This document shows, one piece after another, positions 8,702 to 16,359 of a DNA stretch of 17,243 bases (position 1 is the stretch's first letter; each line of letters opens with the position of its first letter). A program made the position numbers and the translations under genes. The stretch lies in the NCBI GenBank assembly GCA_964628455.1, contig CAZVPD010000078.1:1-17243 (forward strand), read 5' to 3'. This DNA is from JAQVWU01 sp964628455 (lineage in GTDB: Bacteria; Bacillota; Clostridia; Oscillospirales; CAG-272). Below the pieces are notes generated by a model that worked only from the letters and a program-made list of their open reading frames with translations, was not told the DNA's origin and made no database searches.

Positions 8702-10168
8702 ATGAAACATATTATATGTCTTTTATTGACGCTTTTCATGCTGCTGCCGATGATTTCATGCTCCGACCGGACCGCGACGGAAAACAAAACAAGTGAAAGC
8801 GAATCGACTGCAGAAACAGAACCGGAGGATACACGCATTTATCCCGATTTACCTGATATGGATTACGAGGGCGCCGTCATAACGATTGTAAATATTGATT
8901 ATACAATACCGATCTGGGCTCAGCGTGATATTTATTCCGAAGAATTAACAGGCGAAATAATAAACGACGCGGTTTTTAGAAGGAATAGAAATGTCGAAGA
9001 AAAATATAATCTGAATATCGCATCCAACCAGGCCCTGGATCCCGCTGCAGTGATCAATAAAGCCAATAAAGCGGCTGACGGAAGCGTTGATTTGGCTACC
9101 GTTGCCTTAAAAACATTCGCCACACTGGCCGGCAGCGGCGCACTCGTCGAACTGACAACCGTTCCGCATATGAATCTTGAGATGCCCTGGTATGATGCCA
9201 GTTCTATCGAATGTCTTTCCATTGCAAATAAGCTTTTCGGATTATGTTCGGATTTTACCATTATGGATAACGATGCGACAACCGCAATGGTCTTCAATAA
9301 AAAATTACTTACCGATTTTAATCTGGAAAATCCCTATGATTTGTCAAACACAGGAAAATGGACTCTTGACAAGCTGATTGAAATGTCTGCAAATATTTCA
9401 TCGGACATGAACGGTGACGGCAAAATGGATGATAATGACAGGTACGGACTGCTTTATCAGCGTGATACCATGTCAAGTTTTTATAACGGATGCGGCGGAA
9501 TAATAGCAGCCAAAGACGAGGACGATCTGCCTGTTATCTTTATCAATACCGACGAATCATTTTCGATCCTTGACCGTTTATATGATTATTTATATAACGA
9601 AGAAGTCTGCTTCCACGTCATGAAATTTTTCGACCCTAAACCAGAAGGATTTACCAACGGTATGACACGCATGTTTCAGGCCAACAGCGCTTTGTTCATG
9701 TGGATACGGATGGCTGATGTCGAGAATTTGAGAACAATGACCGTAGATTTCGGAATTCTGCCGATTCCCAAGCTGGACGATGCCCAGGAACGTTATTATC
9801 ATTCCGTGAATCCGTATGTAGGTGCCACCGTCGTAATACCGAAGAGCTGTCCGGATCTGGAACGAACCGGTGTCTTTATTGAAGCGATCACTTCGGAATC
9901 CAGATATATTCTGTCACCCACCTATTATGAAATTATGCTGACAACAAAACTTACCCGAGATAATGAAAGCGCCGATATGCTGGATATTATTTTTAATTCA
10001 AGAATATACGATAACGGTGAAATATATGATTTCGGAGGAATCGGAGCGGACCTTATCTATATGACCATGACATATAATCGTGATATGGCATCCATGTATG
10101 CGAAAAAAGAAAAGAATATTGCTAAAGCGATCGAAAAAGTTATCACGCAATTTACGACAGCCGAATAG
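8702..10168 (+). CDS. Sugar ABC transporter substrate-binding lipoprotein
   Basis: This 488-residue protein is an extracellular solute-binding protein anchored outside the cell membrane by a lipid on C20. Residues 1-19 form a signal peptide (K2, then a hydrophobic run) ending in the lipobox MISC. A flexible linker rich in Ser, Thr and Glu (about 21-44) follows. The mature domain has features of the large family 1-type sugar-binding proteins of Clostridia, such as EINDAVFRRNRNVEEKY (about 86-102). DMNGDGKMDDND at 235-246 is an EF-hand-like calcium loop, common in such proteins. No permease or ATPase gene is nearby, so it is an orphan binding protein that must use permeases encoded elsewhere. 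Position after the mannosidase operon suggests it captures the oligosaccharide those enzymes degrade. The ligand cannot be named. Confidence 0.88.
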   Translation: MKHIICLLLTLFMLLPMISCSDRTATENKTSESESTAETEPEDTRIYPDLPDMDYEGAVITIVNIDYTIPIWAQRDIYSEELTGEIINDAVFRRNRNVEEKYNLNIASNQALDPAAVINKANKAADGSVDLATVALKTFATLAGSGALVELTTVPHMNLEMPWYDASSIECLSIANKLFGLCSDFTIMDNDATTAMVFNKKLLTDFNLENPYDLSNTGKWTLDKLIEMSANISSDMNGDGKMDDNDRYGLLYQRDTMSSFYNGCGGIIAAKDEDDLPVIFINTDESFSILDRLYDYLYNEEVCFHVMKFFDPKPEGFTNGMTRMFQANSALFMWIRMADVENLRTMTVDFGILPIPKLDDAQERYYHSVNPYVGATVVIPKSCPDLERTGVFIEAITSESRYILSPTYYEIMLTTKLTRDNESADMLDIIFNSRIYDNGEIYDFGGIGADLIYMTMTYNRDMASMYAKKEKNIAKAIEKVITQFTTAE

Positions 10169-10176
10169 AGAAATTA

Positions 10177-10215
10177 AAAACATCCGGGGAACGCAAACCG
10201 CTCCCCGGATGTTTT
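10177..10215. terminator. Strong bidirectional rho-independent terminator
   Basis: A perfect 14-bp stem (AAAACATCCGGGGA at 10177-10190 with its complement at 10202-10215) closes an 11-base loop. T-rich runs flank it on both strands. It sits between the convergent lipoprotein gene (ends 10168) and fucosidase gene. The TAA stop of the fucosidase gene (10216-10214) overlaps the outer edge of the stem. Confidence 0.92.
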
Positions 10216-11497
10216 ATTTTAATTTTATCTTTACGACGGTATATATTTTATCATACATATCGTAACGCGGAATGCTGACATATGCGATACCTTTGAAGTT
10301 TGATGTCCGCCAGTCGTCAGTCAGTTTCAATTCGCTTCCTCCCGGCAGAAGACGGCAGTAATCTATACGTTCGGGAGGAATGCCAATCAACGCAAGCGGA
10401 CCGACGGGAAAATCCATAATACAGGCATATACGGTATCACCGCATTGTATATAGCGGCCCCACTCGGGTTTTGTAAATTCACTTATTCCGGAACCGTAAA
10501 TTGCTTCACTGTTTCCGTCCATCCAATGACCGACTTTTGTTAAAATTTCACGTGACGTTGCGGGTATGCGTCCTGTCGCGTCCGGACCGACGTTGAGAAG
10601 AAGATTTCCTCCTTTTGACACACATTCGATAAGCTTGCGTATAACAACGCTCTCATCTTTGTAATTATTATCCGACGGTGCCCATCCCCAGTTGTCATTC
10701 AGTGTTATACACGCTTCCCAGGGTATCGGATGACCTGTATCGGTTACAAGACCTTCGGGAGGTATAATGGCCTCAGGTGATACGAAATCACCTGAATAAA
10801 GCAGAGGGTTGTCCGTAGCAAGCGAACCGAACCCCTCCCCGCTTACTTCAAGCCGGTTGTCAATCAATATTTCCGGCTGATACATACGGATCATTTGAAT
10901 CAGTTTGGTTGCTTCCCATTTCTCACCGCGCATTTCACCGTATGAATAATCAAACCACATAATATCGATTTTTCCGTATTGGGTACACAGTTCTCTTACC
11001 TGTCCGTGAAAATAGTCGATATATTCCGTAAACGGACGCCGGTTTTTATATGATTCATCATTTCGATGAGGGTGCGAATGGTGCTGATATGCGGGATAAG
11101 CAGGATGATTCCAGTCGATAAGGGAATAATATAAACCGACTTTCAGACCTTCCGCCCGGAATGCTTCAACATATTCGCGTACAAGATCCCGTTTCGCGGG
11201 TGTATTTGTTGCTTTAAAATCAGTCAGAGCAGAATCAAACAGACAGAAACCGTCATGGTGTTTTGCGGTTAATACGGCATATTTCATACCCGCCGCCTTA
11301 GCAAGGCGCGCCCATTCTTTCGGATCGTATGCATACGGATCAAATTGATTGAAATACGAATAATACAACCTGTCTTCAATTTGTTCGGAACCCCTTGCCC
11401 ATTCACCGCGAGCCGGAATAGAGTATAATCCCCAGTGTATAAACATTCCGAAACGGTCATGGCGAAACCATTCGCTGCGTTTGTATTTTTTATCCAT
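10214..11497 (-). CDS. Alpha-L-fucosidase, glycoside hydrolase family 29 (cytoplasmic)
   Basis: This 427-residue enzyme removes alpha-linked L-fucose by a retaining mechanism. GH29 landmarks appear in order: RFGMFIHWGLYS (15-26) with fucose-contacting H21, AKHHDGF (78-84), the nucleophile motif IMWFDYS with D183, and WEACITLNDNWGW (260-272), where E261 is a possible but unproven acid/base. NLLLNVGPDATGRIP (298-312) is also typical. A short beta-sandwich closes the C terminus. There is no signal peptide, so it should act on imported fucosylated oligosaccharides. AAGG lies about ten bases before the ATG. It is 54 bases downstream of the URO-D-like gene and ends in a strong terminator, making it the last gene of the minus-strand run. 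Whether it prefers Fuc-alpha-1,2, 1,3/4 or 1,6 linkages cannot be told. Confidence 0.94.
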   Translation of the reverse strand: MDKKYKRSEWFRHDRFGMFIHWGLYSIPARGEWARGSEQIEDRLYYSYFNQFDPYAYDPKEWARLAKAAGMKYAVLTAKHHDGFCLFDSALTDFKATNTPAKRDLVREYVEAFRAEGLKVGLYYSLIDWNHPAYPAYQHHSHPHRNDESYKNRRPFTEYIDYFHGQVRELCTQYGKIDIMWFDYSYGEMRGEKWEATKLIQMIRMYQPEILIDNRLEVSGEGFGSLATDNPLLYSGDFVSPEAIIPPEGLVTDTGHPIPWEACITLNDNWGWAPSDNNYKDESVVIRKLIECVSKGGNLLLNVGPDATGRIPATSREILTKVGHWMDGNSEAIYGSGISEFTKPEWGRYIQCGDTVYACIMDFPVGPLALIGIPPERIDYCRLLPGGSELKLTDDWRTSNFKGIAYVSIPRYDMYDKIYTVVKIKLK

Positions 11498-11551
11498 TCT
11501 TTTATACCTTCTGTCTTTCGAGTGTTTTGCCTTTTATATTAGAATGCAGGA

Positions 11552-12634
11552 TCATTTGTATTCGAGACACCTTTTACGGTAATGCAAATAGTTAACAAAC
11601 GGGACTTCCTCGGGGACTCCGTGATCACAGGTCGGATAATATCCTCCCCGAACCAGCATCTGAGGGAATATACGGTCGCACATGCGGTCAATCGCTTCGC
11701 AGCTTTCTGCAAGTATGCGTTTATCGATACCTCCGCTGATTAAAATATCGGGATAATCACAGCCGATTTTGACCGGATCACAACCTGCCGCCGCTTCAAA
11801 AGGCGAAAACCAATTGAAACCCATGGAAATATACCGGTCAATGACAGCGGGAATATATCCGTCTGTTGCGAGTTCTATATGTATTTTATGTTTTCCGCGC
11901 TTTTTTGCATTCTGAATAATCTGATCATAATAAGGTTTTAAAAAGGTACAGATCATATCATCGGATATGAGCGAGCCTGTTTTATAACAAATATCCTCAT
12001 CGAATAAAATGACATCGATTTCTGTATTCTTCTGATAGGTCTCCATGACTGCATCTGAAACATCAAACCATGCATTCATGCACTTATGGATTAAAACAGG
12101 ATTATCATAAAACATATACAGAAGTTCTAAAGGCCCTATCAGACTGCGCAGGTACATATATCCGCCGACAAGATATACCTTAATGATTTTACCGGCTGAA
12201 CGTTCCGACGAAGCTCTAACGGCGTTTGCAGCCGCTTGTTCAAGGCGTTTTTCCGTATGAGGGTTCATACGCCAAAGGCATTCGCGTTCCCAACTTGAAA
12301 TATCCTTTACGGGATGGTCTAAATATTCCGGCATGAATCCGCTGCGACGCCCTTTAAAATAAAGGACATGACGACCGGCGCCGTCCCGCACAAGTTCATA
12401 TTCACCGCGGTCTTCCAGTACGGCTTCGGTAAACGGCGGTCTGAACGGAGCGGAACATCCGCCGGCGTCGGTAAGGTAAAATATCTCATTGGGATCGAAT
12501 CCGAATATGCGCGAAAGATCCTCACCGGGTTTAATATAACCTTCCTCCGTCCAACGTTCCAAACTGAAATAACCGAATTCACACTGGTAAAAAGGCTTGT
12601 TTGGCGTTTTACTTAAAAAATCACATAATTTCAT
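11552..12634 (-). CDS. Uroporphyrinogen decarboxylase-like (URO-D superfamily) protein
   Basis: The 360-residue protein has the URO-D/MtaA/CmuA fold signature: VILFDEDICYKTGSLIS (208-224), a strand with H252 and D258 (HIELATDG), FNWFSPFEAAAGCDP (273-287), ISGGIDKR (299-306) and GGYYPTCDHGVPEEVPFVNY (330-349). True haem-pathway URO-D and zinc methyltransferases of the MtaA type are different: where MtaA has His-x-Cys as zinc ligands, this protein has His-x-Glu. It is therefore neither clearly a haem enzyme nor a standard corrinoid methyltransferase. Paralogues of this branch often lie beside sugar-use genes in Clostridia, as here with the fucosidase, but their reaction is unknown to me. The start has TAGGTG about four bases upstream. 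It lies 32 bases after the RqcH gene, so co-transcription is likely. No haem genes are nearby. Confidence 0.85.
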   Translation of the reverse strand: MKLCDFLSKTPNKPFYQCEFGYFSLERWTEEGYIKPGEDLSRIFGFDPNEIFYLTDAGGCSAPFRPPFTEAVLEDRGEYELVRDGAGRHVLYFKGRRSGFMPEYLDHPVKDISSWERECLWRMNPHTEKRLEQAAANAVRASSERSAGKIIKVYLVGGYMYLRSLIGPLELLYMFYDNPVLIHKCMNAWFDVSDAVMETYQKNTEIDVILFDEDICYKTGSLISDDMICTFLKPYYDQIIQNAKKRGKHKIHIELATDGYIPAVIDRYISMGFNWFSPFEAAAGCDPVKIGCDYPDILISGGIDKRILAESCEAIDRMCDRIFPQMLVRGGYYPTCDHGVPEEVPFVNYLHYRKRCLEYK

Positions 12635-12666
12635 TAAGCACCTACAGCATCCGAATGTTAATTGTT

Positions 12667-14418
12667 TTATTTTATTCTCATGCTTTCGACAGCATTTTTG
12701 TCTGCGCTGACATATGCGGTTTTATTGGATGTATAGATGACAAATCCCGGCTTTGAACCGTTCGGCTTTTTTACATTGCGGACCTGCGTGTAGTCGACAG
12801 GAATATTCATGCCGTCACGAAGTTTGGAATAATAAGCCGCTACGGATGCAGCCTGAAGAAAATCAAGAGGACTCGGTTCTGCTTTGTCCGTATTATCGAA
12901 AAGCAGGATAACGTGAGACCCGGGGGCGTTTTTTACATGAAACCAATAATCGTTTTTCGATGCGCACTTCATGGTCACATAATCATTCTGCCGGTTATTT
13001 TTCCCGCATAATAATTTGAAACCGCTGTCCGTCAAAAATTCCAAAGGTTTTGATACGGTTGTTTTTTTCTTTGCAGATCCCATATCAAAATAATCTTTCA
13101 TCCGCGAAGCATAACCCGATTCGTATAATTCCTGCCGGATTTCATTGATCTCCGCTTCGTTTTCAGCTTTGGAATGAGCTTCTTCGATCGTTCGAATATA
13201 CAATAGTTCGCTTTTGGCATATTCAAGCTGGCGGGTCAGTTCTCTTTCTGCTGCCTTCGCTTTATTATAACGCTTATAATAAAACTGCGCATTCTGAACC
13301 GGTGTTTTATTTTCATCGAGTGTCAAATCCGTTTCTTCCGGTGGGTCACTGTAATAATTGATCAGTCTGACATTTTTCATGCCTTTTTTAAGCCGGTAAA
13401 TATTCGACGTGATCATATCGCCGTATGATTTGAAAGTCTCTTTCTCTGCACATGCCCGAAGGTCGGTTTCCTGAAGTGCGATTTTCTTGATCAGACGTGA
13501 TTCGACAGTAGTGATCAATTTAGCGATATCAGCGGATCTTTGCCTTATCTGTTCGGACTTTTCGCGAGAACCGTAATATTCATCAATCAATTTGCCGAAA
13601 CTTTCAAAGATGCGAACTTCTGCCAGATCACCATATTGACGGACAGGCATGAAACTGAAATCCATAAGTTTACTTTGCAGGGAATAAATTAAAACAGGTA
13701 CAAATTGATTTTCCCTTATTTTTTCAAGTACAGTGTTGAAACTTTTCCATAATCCGATATCCGAATGGTTTTCCGATTGAAATACAATCTCTCGTGCTGT
13801 CAGGGCTGCTATACCCATAAAATGATCCGTTATGAATTTTTCACGCGGAACATCCGTGTTTCTATTAAGCAGCTCGATGAATTCTTTTTCCCGGATTTCA
13901 AAGGGATTAAGTTTATCCTGTGACGGAGGCAGTTCATATTGCATACCGGGCAAAATCTGTCTTTTTTGACTGGTGGTAAAATCTATGATTTTGATCGCAC
14001 TGATTATTTTTTTATTCTTGTCACAGAAAATAATGTTGCTGTATTTTCCCATGATTTCGGTAATGATATATTTTTTCGACATAAATCCCAATTCATCATA
14101 TGATTCGAATTCAATTTCGATCACACGTTCAAAACCGGTTTGACTTACCGAAAGTATTCTTGAACCTGTCAGATGTTTTCGAAGCAGCATACAAAACATG
14201 GGAGCCGCTTTGGGATTTTCTTTTGCTATTGCCGTTATATTGATCCTGGGATTATTTGCACCGGCTGATATCGAAAGTTTAATGGTTTGACGGTCGCGAT
14301 GTAAAATGAGAATTATCTCATCTTTTTCCGGCTGTTGTATTTTTTCTATTCGCGCACCGATGATATTTTCTTTCAGTTCAAAAGCGATCGCTGCCATAAA
14401 ACAGGCGTCAAAAGCCAT
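12667..14418 (-). CDS. rqcH: RqcH, bacterial Rqc2/NEMF homologue (NFACT family; old name fibronectin-binding protein)
   Basis: RqcH binds the split 50S subunit carrying a stalled peptidyl-tRNA and, with tRNA-Ala, adds a C-terminal alanine tail that marks the stalled protein for degradation. This protein (583 residues from the ATG at 14418) has the NFACT-N domain, starting MAFDACF as usual, a helix-hairpin-helix and coiled-coil middle (about 280-430), and the NFACT-R domain with LLCGKNNRQNDYVTMK and DYWFHVKNAPGSHVILL (about 475-520). A TTG at 14424 gives a slightly longer frame, but the ATG matches the family N terminus and places the key acidic-Arg pair at residues 97-98, as in B. subtilis. 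Here the pair is Glu-Arg rather than Asp-Arg. Its start lies three bases past the TGA of the GNAT gene, so the two are coupled. Confidence 0.95.
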   Translation of the reverse strand: MAFDACFMAAIAFELKENIIGARIEKIQQPEKDEIILILHRDRQTIKLSISAGANNPRINITAIAKENPKAAPMFCMLLRKHLTGSRILSVSQTGFERVIEIEFESYDELGFMSKKYIITEIMGKYSNIIFCDKNKKIISAIKIIDFTTSQKRQILPGMQYELPPSQDKLNPFEIREKEFIELLNRNTDVPREKFITDHFMGIAALTAREIVFQSENHSDIGLWKSFNTVLEKIRENQFVPVLIYSLQSKLMDFSFMPVRQYGDLAEVRIFESFGKLIDEYYGSREKSEQIRQRSADIAKLITTVESRLIKKIALQETDLRACAEKETFKSYGDMITSNIYRLKKGMKNVRLINYYSDPPEETDLTLDENKTPVQNAQFYYKRYNKAKAAERELTRQLEYAKSELLYIRTIEEAHSKAENEAEINEIRQELYESGYASRMKDYFDMGSAKKKTTVSKPLEFLTDSGFKLLCGKNNRQNDYVTMKCASKNDYWFHVKNAPGSHVILLFDNTDKAEPSPLDFLQAASVAAYYSKLRDGMNIPVDYTQVRNVKKPNGSKPGFVIYTSNKTAYVSADKNAVESMRIK

Positions 14419-14420
14419 AT

Positions 14421-15119
14421 TCAATCTTCTTTCTTATAAGCGGCATAATAGTAATTCTTCCCTGCATAACGAAATCCCGCAGCTGCTGCGGTTTTTTGCG
14501 AAGCCGTATTATATCGGCTGCATTTATACCACACCTGCTTCCCTTTTTCAACCAGATATGAGGTCAATGCTGCGGTATTCGATACCCCGTAACCGTTTCT
14601 TCGAAAATTATCTGCAGTTTCGACAGCAATTTCAGTCATTTTGTCGGACATATATGCTGTATTTTCAGCTGCGACGGAAAGAATTTTGTTATTGATGACG
14701 GTTCCGAAATAGACAGTGTCGCAGTAAATTTCCGATTCATCCTGATACGATTCCGTGATGATGCCGGTCAGATTCTCATAATGATTATTTGCGGAAATTC
14801 GCACAGTGTTCTTAAGTATTTTATTTTTACATATCTGTGACTTGTTGTCCGCAACATAGGTATAACCCCAGTCGAATAATTTGCCGGCACTGCGCTCATA
14901 TCCCCATTTGTCCAGCAGCGGTTTCAATTGGGCATCGATGTATCGGATCGCATCATCGGAAAATGGACTCGGGGAGTATAATTCGATAAATTTTTCCGCT
15001 GTTTTTTTTACCGGTTCATAAACTTCCAGTAAAAGCCTGCCGTCATATTCAGTACAGGTAAACGGAATAATACAGTCGAGTTTTTCATTTAGTGCAAACT
15101 GATCTTCCAAATATATCAT
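14421..15119 (-). CDS. GNAT-family N-acetyltransferase
   Basis: This 232-residue protein has a GNAT acyl-CoA-binding domain in its C-terminal half. The pattern TEIAVETADNFRRNGYG (161-177) is motif A with the pyrophosphate-binding R/Q-x-x-G-x-G/A loop (RRNGYG). RYNTASQKTAAAAGFR (203-218) is motif B, with the usual Asn-x-Ala-Ser and a Gly-Phe. Residues 1-100 form an N-terminal part with no recognised fold, as in GNATs that acetylate unknown amines or protein N termini. The substrate is unknown. It starts 12 bases after the stop of the upstream esterase-like gene and its stop overlaps the alternative TTG start of the RqcH gene, so translation is probably coupled. The ribosome binding site is weak. 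Confidence 0.82.
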   Translation of the reverse strand: MIYLEDQFALNEKLDCIIPFTCTEYDGRLLLEVYEPVKKTAEKFIELYSPSPFSDDAIRYIDAQLKPLLDKWGYERSAGKLFDWGYTYVADNKSQICKNKILKNTVRISANNHYENLTGIITESYQDESEIYCDTVYFGTVINNKILSVAAENTAYMSDKMTEIAVETADNFRRNGYGVSNTAALTSYLVEKGKQVWYKCSRYNTASQKTAAAAGFRYAGKNYYYAAYKKED

Positions 15120-15131
15120 AAATGTCTATCG

Positions 15132-16217
15132 TCATTCTTTTGTATTATTAAATACAAAAAAAGTATCGCTTTCTCTTAACAGATTCTCCGTTAAATTACG
15201 TCCGTTTATATGATAAACAAATTCGCGGTATTTGATAAAATGTTTTAAAACATTATTATTGACCGAGTATATTTTTCCGTATTTATCCTGTTCTTTAAAA
15301 AATAAAGTGTCCTGAACTTCATAGATCATGATTCGGTTATTTACATCGTTGTATATCGTTTGTGCTTTTTCAATAAATCCGGTATCCGAAAATAAACCGA
15401 AATATTTCCCGCGTGGATTTTTATCGTAGATTTTAATGAAATTAACGGCCATTTTCTGGAGTTTAGCGTTATAATCGGATTTGTCGGTAAAATAGTTATC
15501 AATCATCAAAGCAAAATAAAAATAATCTTCAACGAACAGTTCTTTATATAGCGACTCATTTTGTTCGAGAGATTTTTTTATATTATTAAAATACTGATCT
15601 TTGTCCGTTCTGTTTCCGTTTATTATATTATTGATTTTCGAAGGTACGGATTTGTTCCGAATTTTATCAATCAGATAATCCAGGTATATAACCGTATGGA
15701 TTTTATCAGGTGATTCGGTATCTATACCATATAGGATGATTCTTTCGGTCTGTGCTAATGTATTATTGTATTCGTATAATTTCCGGTAATACAATTCGCG
15801 GTATTTTGTATAAATGTCGGTATCTGCAGCCGATTCGAATATCTGCTTCAATAAATTTTCATCGCCGGTCTGCAGATATAAATTTAAAATCTGACCTGCG
15901 GAAAATCCCACTTCATCAAATAAATATTTTATTCCGGTTTCTTTCTTCAGATATTTTAAAAAATCTATATAAAAATCAACGGCAGATTCATCGTTTATCT
16001 TATATTCAATAAAGAATATCATGTTTTTATTCAGGTGCTTTTTAAAAAAAATATATTCACGGTAATCGTCATTATCCGTTTCGACTAAACGTGTGTTGAT
16101 CTTCAATGACAAATCATAAATATATGTATAGCCGTTTACGGTAAATAAACCGTATAAGCAGATGTTGATCATTAATGATACAAAAATAAAAATAAATGTT
16201 TGCTGTAATCTGTGCAT
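15132..16217 (-). CDS. Membrane-anchored erythromycin-esterase-like protein, catalytic residues apparently lost
   Basis: A single N-terminal membrane helix (about 7-27) anchors this 361-residue protein; with few charges before it, it could also be an uncleaved signal peptide. The rest resembles the erythromycin esterase (EreA/EreC)-like superfamily: FYIDFLKYLKKETGIKYLFDEVGFSAGQ (82-109), ILNLYLQTGDENLL (110-123), then KLYEYNNTL (146-154) and IILYGIDTE (160-168). The Glu of the second motif (E102) is kept. The first motif, Gly-Glu-x-x-His in active members, is here FFIEYKINDE (68-77), with no His. The later catalytic His region reads KYFGLFSDTGFIEK (271-284), also without His. I infer a non-enzymatic or altered homologue. 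The start has GAGGAC upstream, and its own promoter lies at 16331-16303. It heads a tight run with the GNAT and RqcH genes. Function unknown. Confidence 0.7.
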   Translation of the reverse strand: MHRLQQTFIFIFVSLMINICLYGLFTVNGYTYIYDLSLKINTRLVETDNDDYREYIFFKKHLNKNMIFFIEYKINDESAVDFYIDFLKYLKKETGIKYLFDEVGFSAGQILNLYLQTGDENLLKQIFESAADTDIYTKYRELYYRKLYEYNNTLAQTERIILYGIDTESPDKIHTVIYLDYLIDKIRNKSVPSKINNIINGNRTDKDQYFNNIKKSLEQNESLYKELFVEDYFYFALMIDNYFTDKSDYNAKLQKMAVNFIKIYDKNPRGKYFGLFSDTGFIEKAQTIYNDVNNRIMIYEVQDTLFFKEQDKYGKIYSVNNNVLKHFIKYREFVYHINGRNLTENLLRESDTFFVFNNTKE

Positions 16218-16230
16218 TTTGTCCTCACTG

Positions 16231-16294
16231 ATAATAACCGGCTGATATGATAGTGTTGACTTGCTCTGTCACGATAAAGCTGATTCGTTATTAT
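16231..16294 (-). repeat. Inverted repeat bracketing the 5' leader of the esterase-like gene
   Basis: ATAATAAC (16231-16238) and its exact complement GTTATTAT (16287-16294) enclose 48 bases. One arm begins next to the predicted transcription start and the other ends just before the GAGGAC ribosome binding site (about 16221-16226). The leader could fold so that the ribosome site sits next to a stem. Eight A/T-rich pairs are weak evidence; chance is possible. Confidence 0.3.
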
Positions 16295-16302
16295 TTTTAT
16301 AT

Positions 16303-16331
16303 ATAATACATCATTTACGTATTATTGTCAA
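16303..16331 (-). promoter_or_regulatory. Sigma-A-type promoter for the esterase-like/GNAT/rqcH run
   Basis: On the minus strand, a perfect -35 TTGACA (16331 to 16326) is followed after 17 bases by TATTAT (16308 to 16303), one mismatch from consensus. Transcription would start near 16296, giving a leader of about 79 bases before the ATG at 16217, longer than usual. It lies just after the DUF554 gene, so the run to the right of it is transcribed separately. Confidence 0.72.
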
Positions 16332-16359
16332 TCTTTAAATATAGGCTGCGTATGAATTG

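Noticed and set aside
14419..14424. TTG start for RqcH.
   Set aside because: The family N terminus and the position of the acidic-Arg pair both favour the ATG at 14418.
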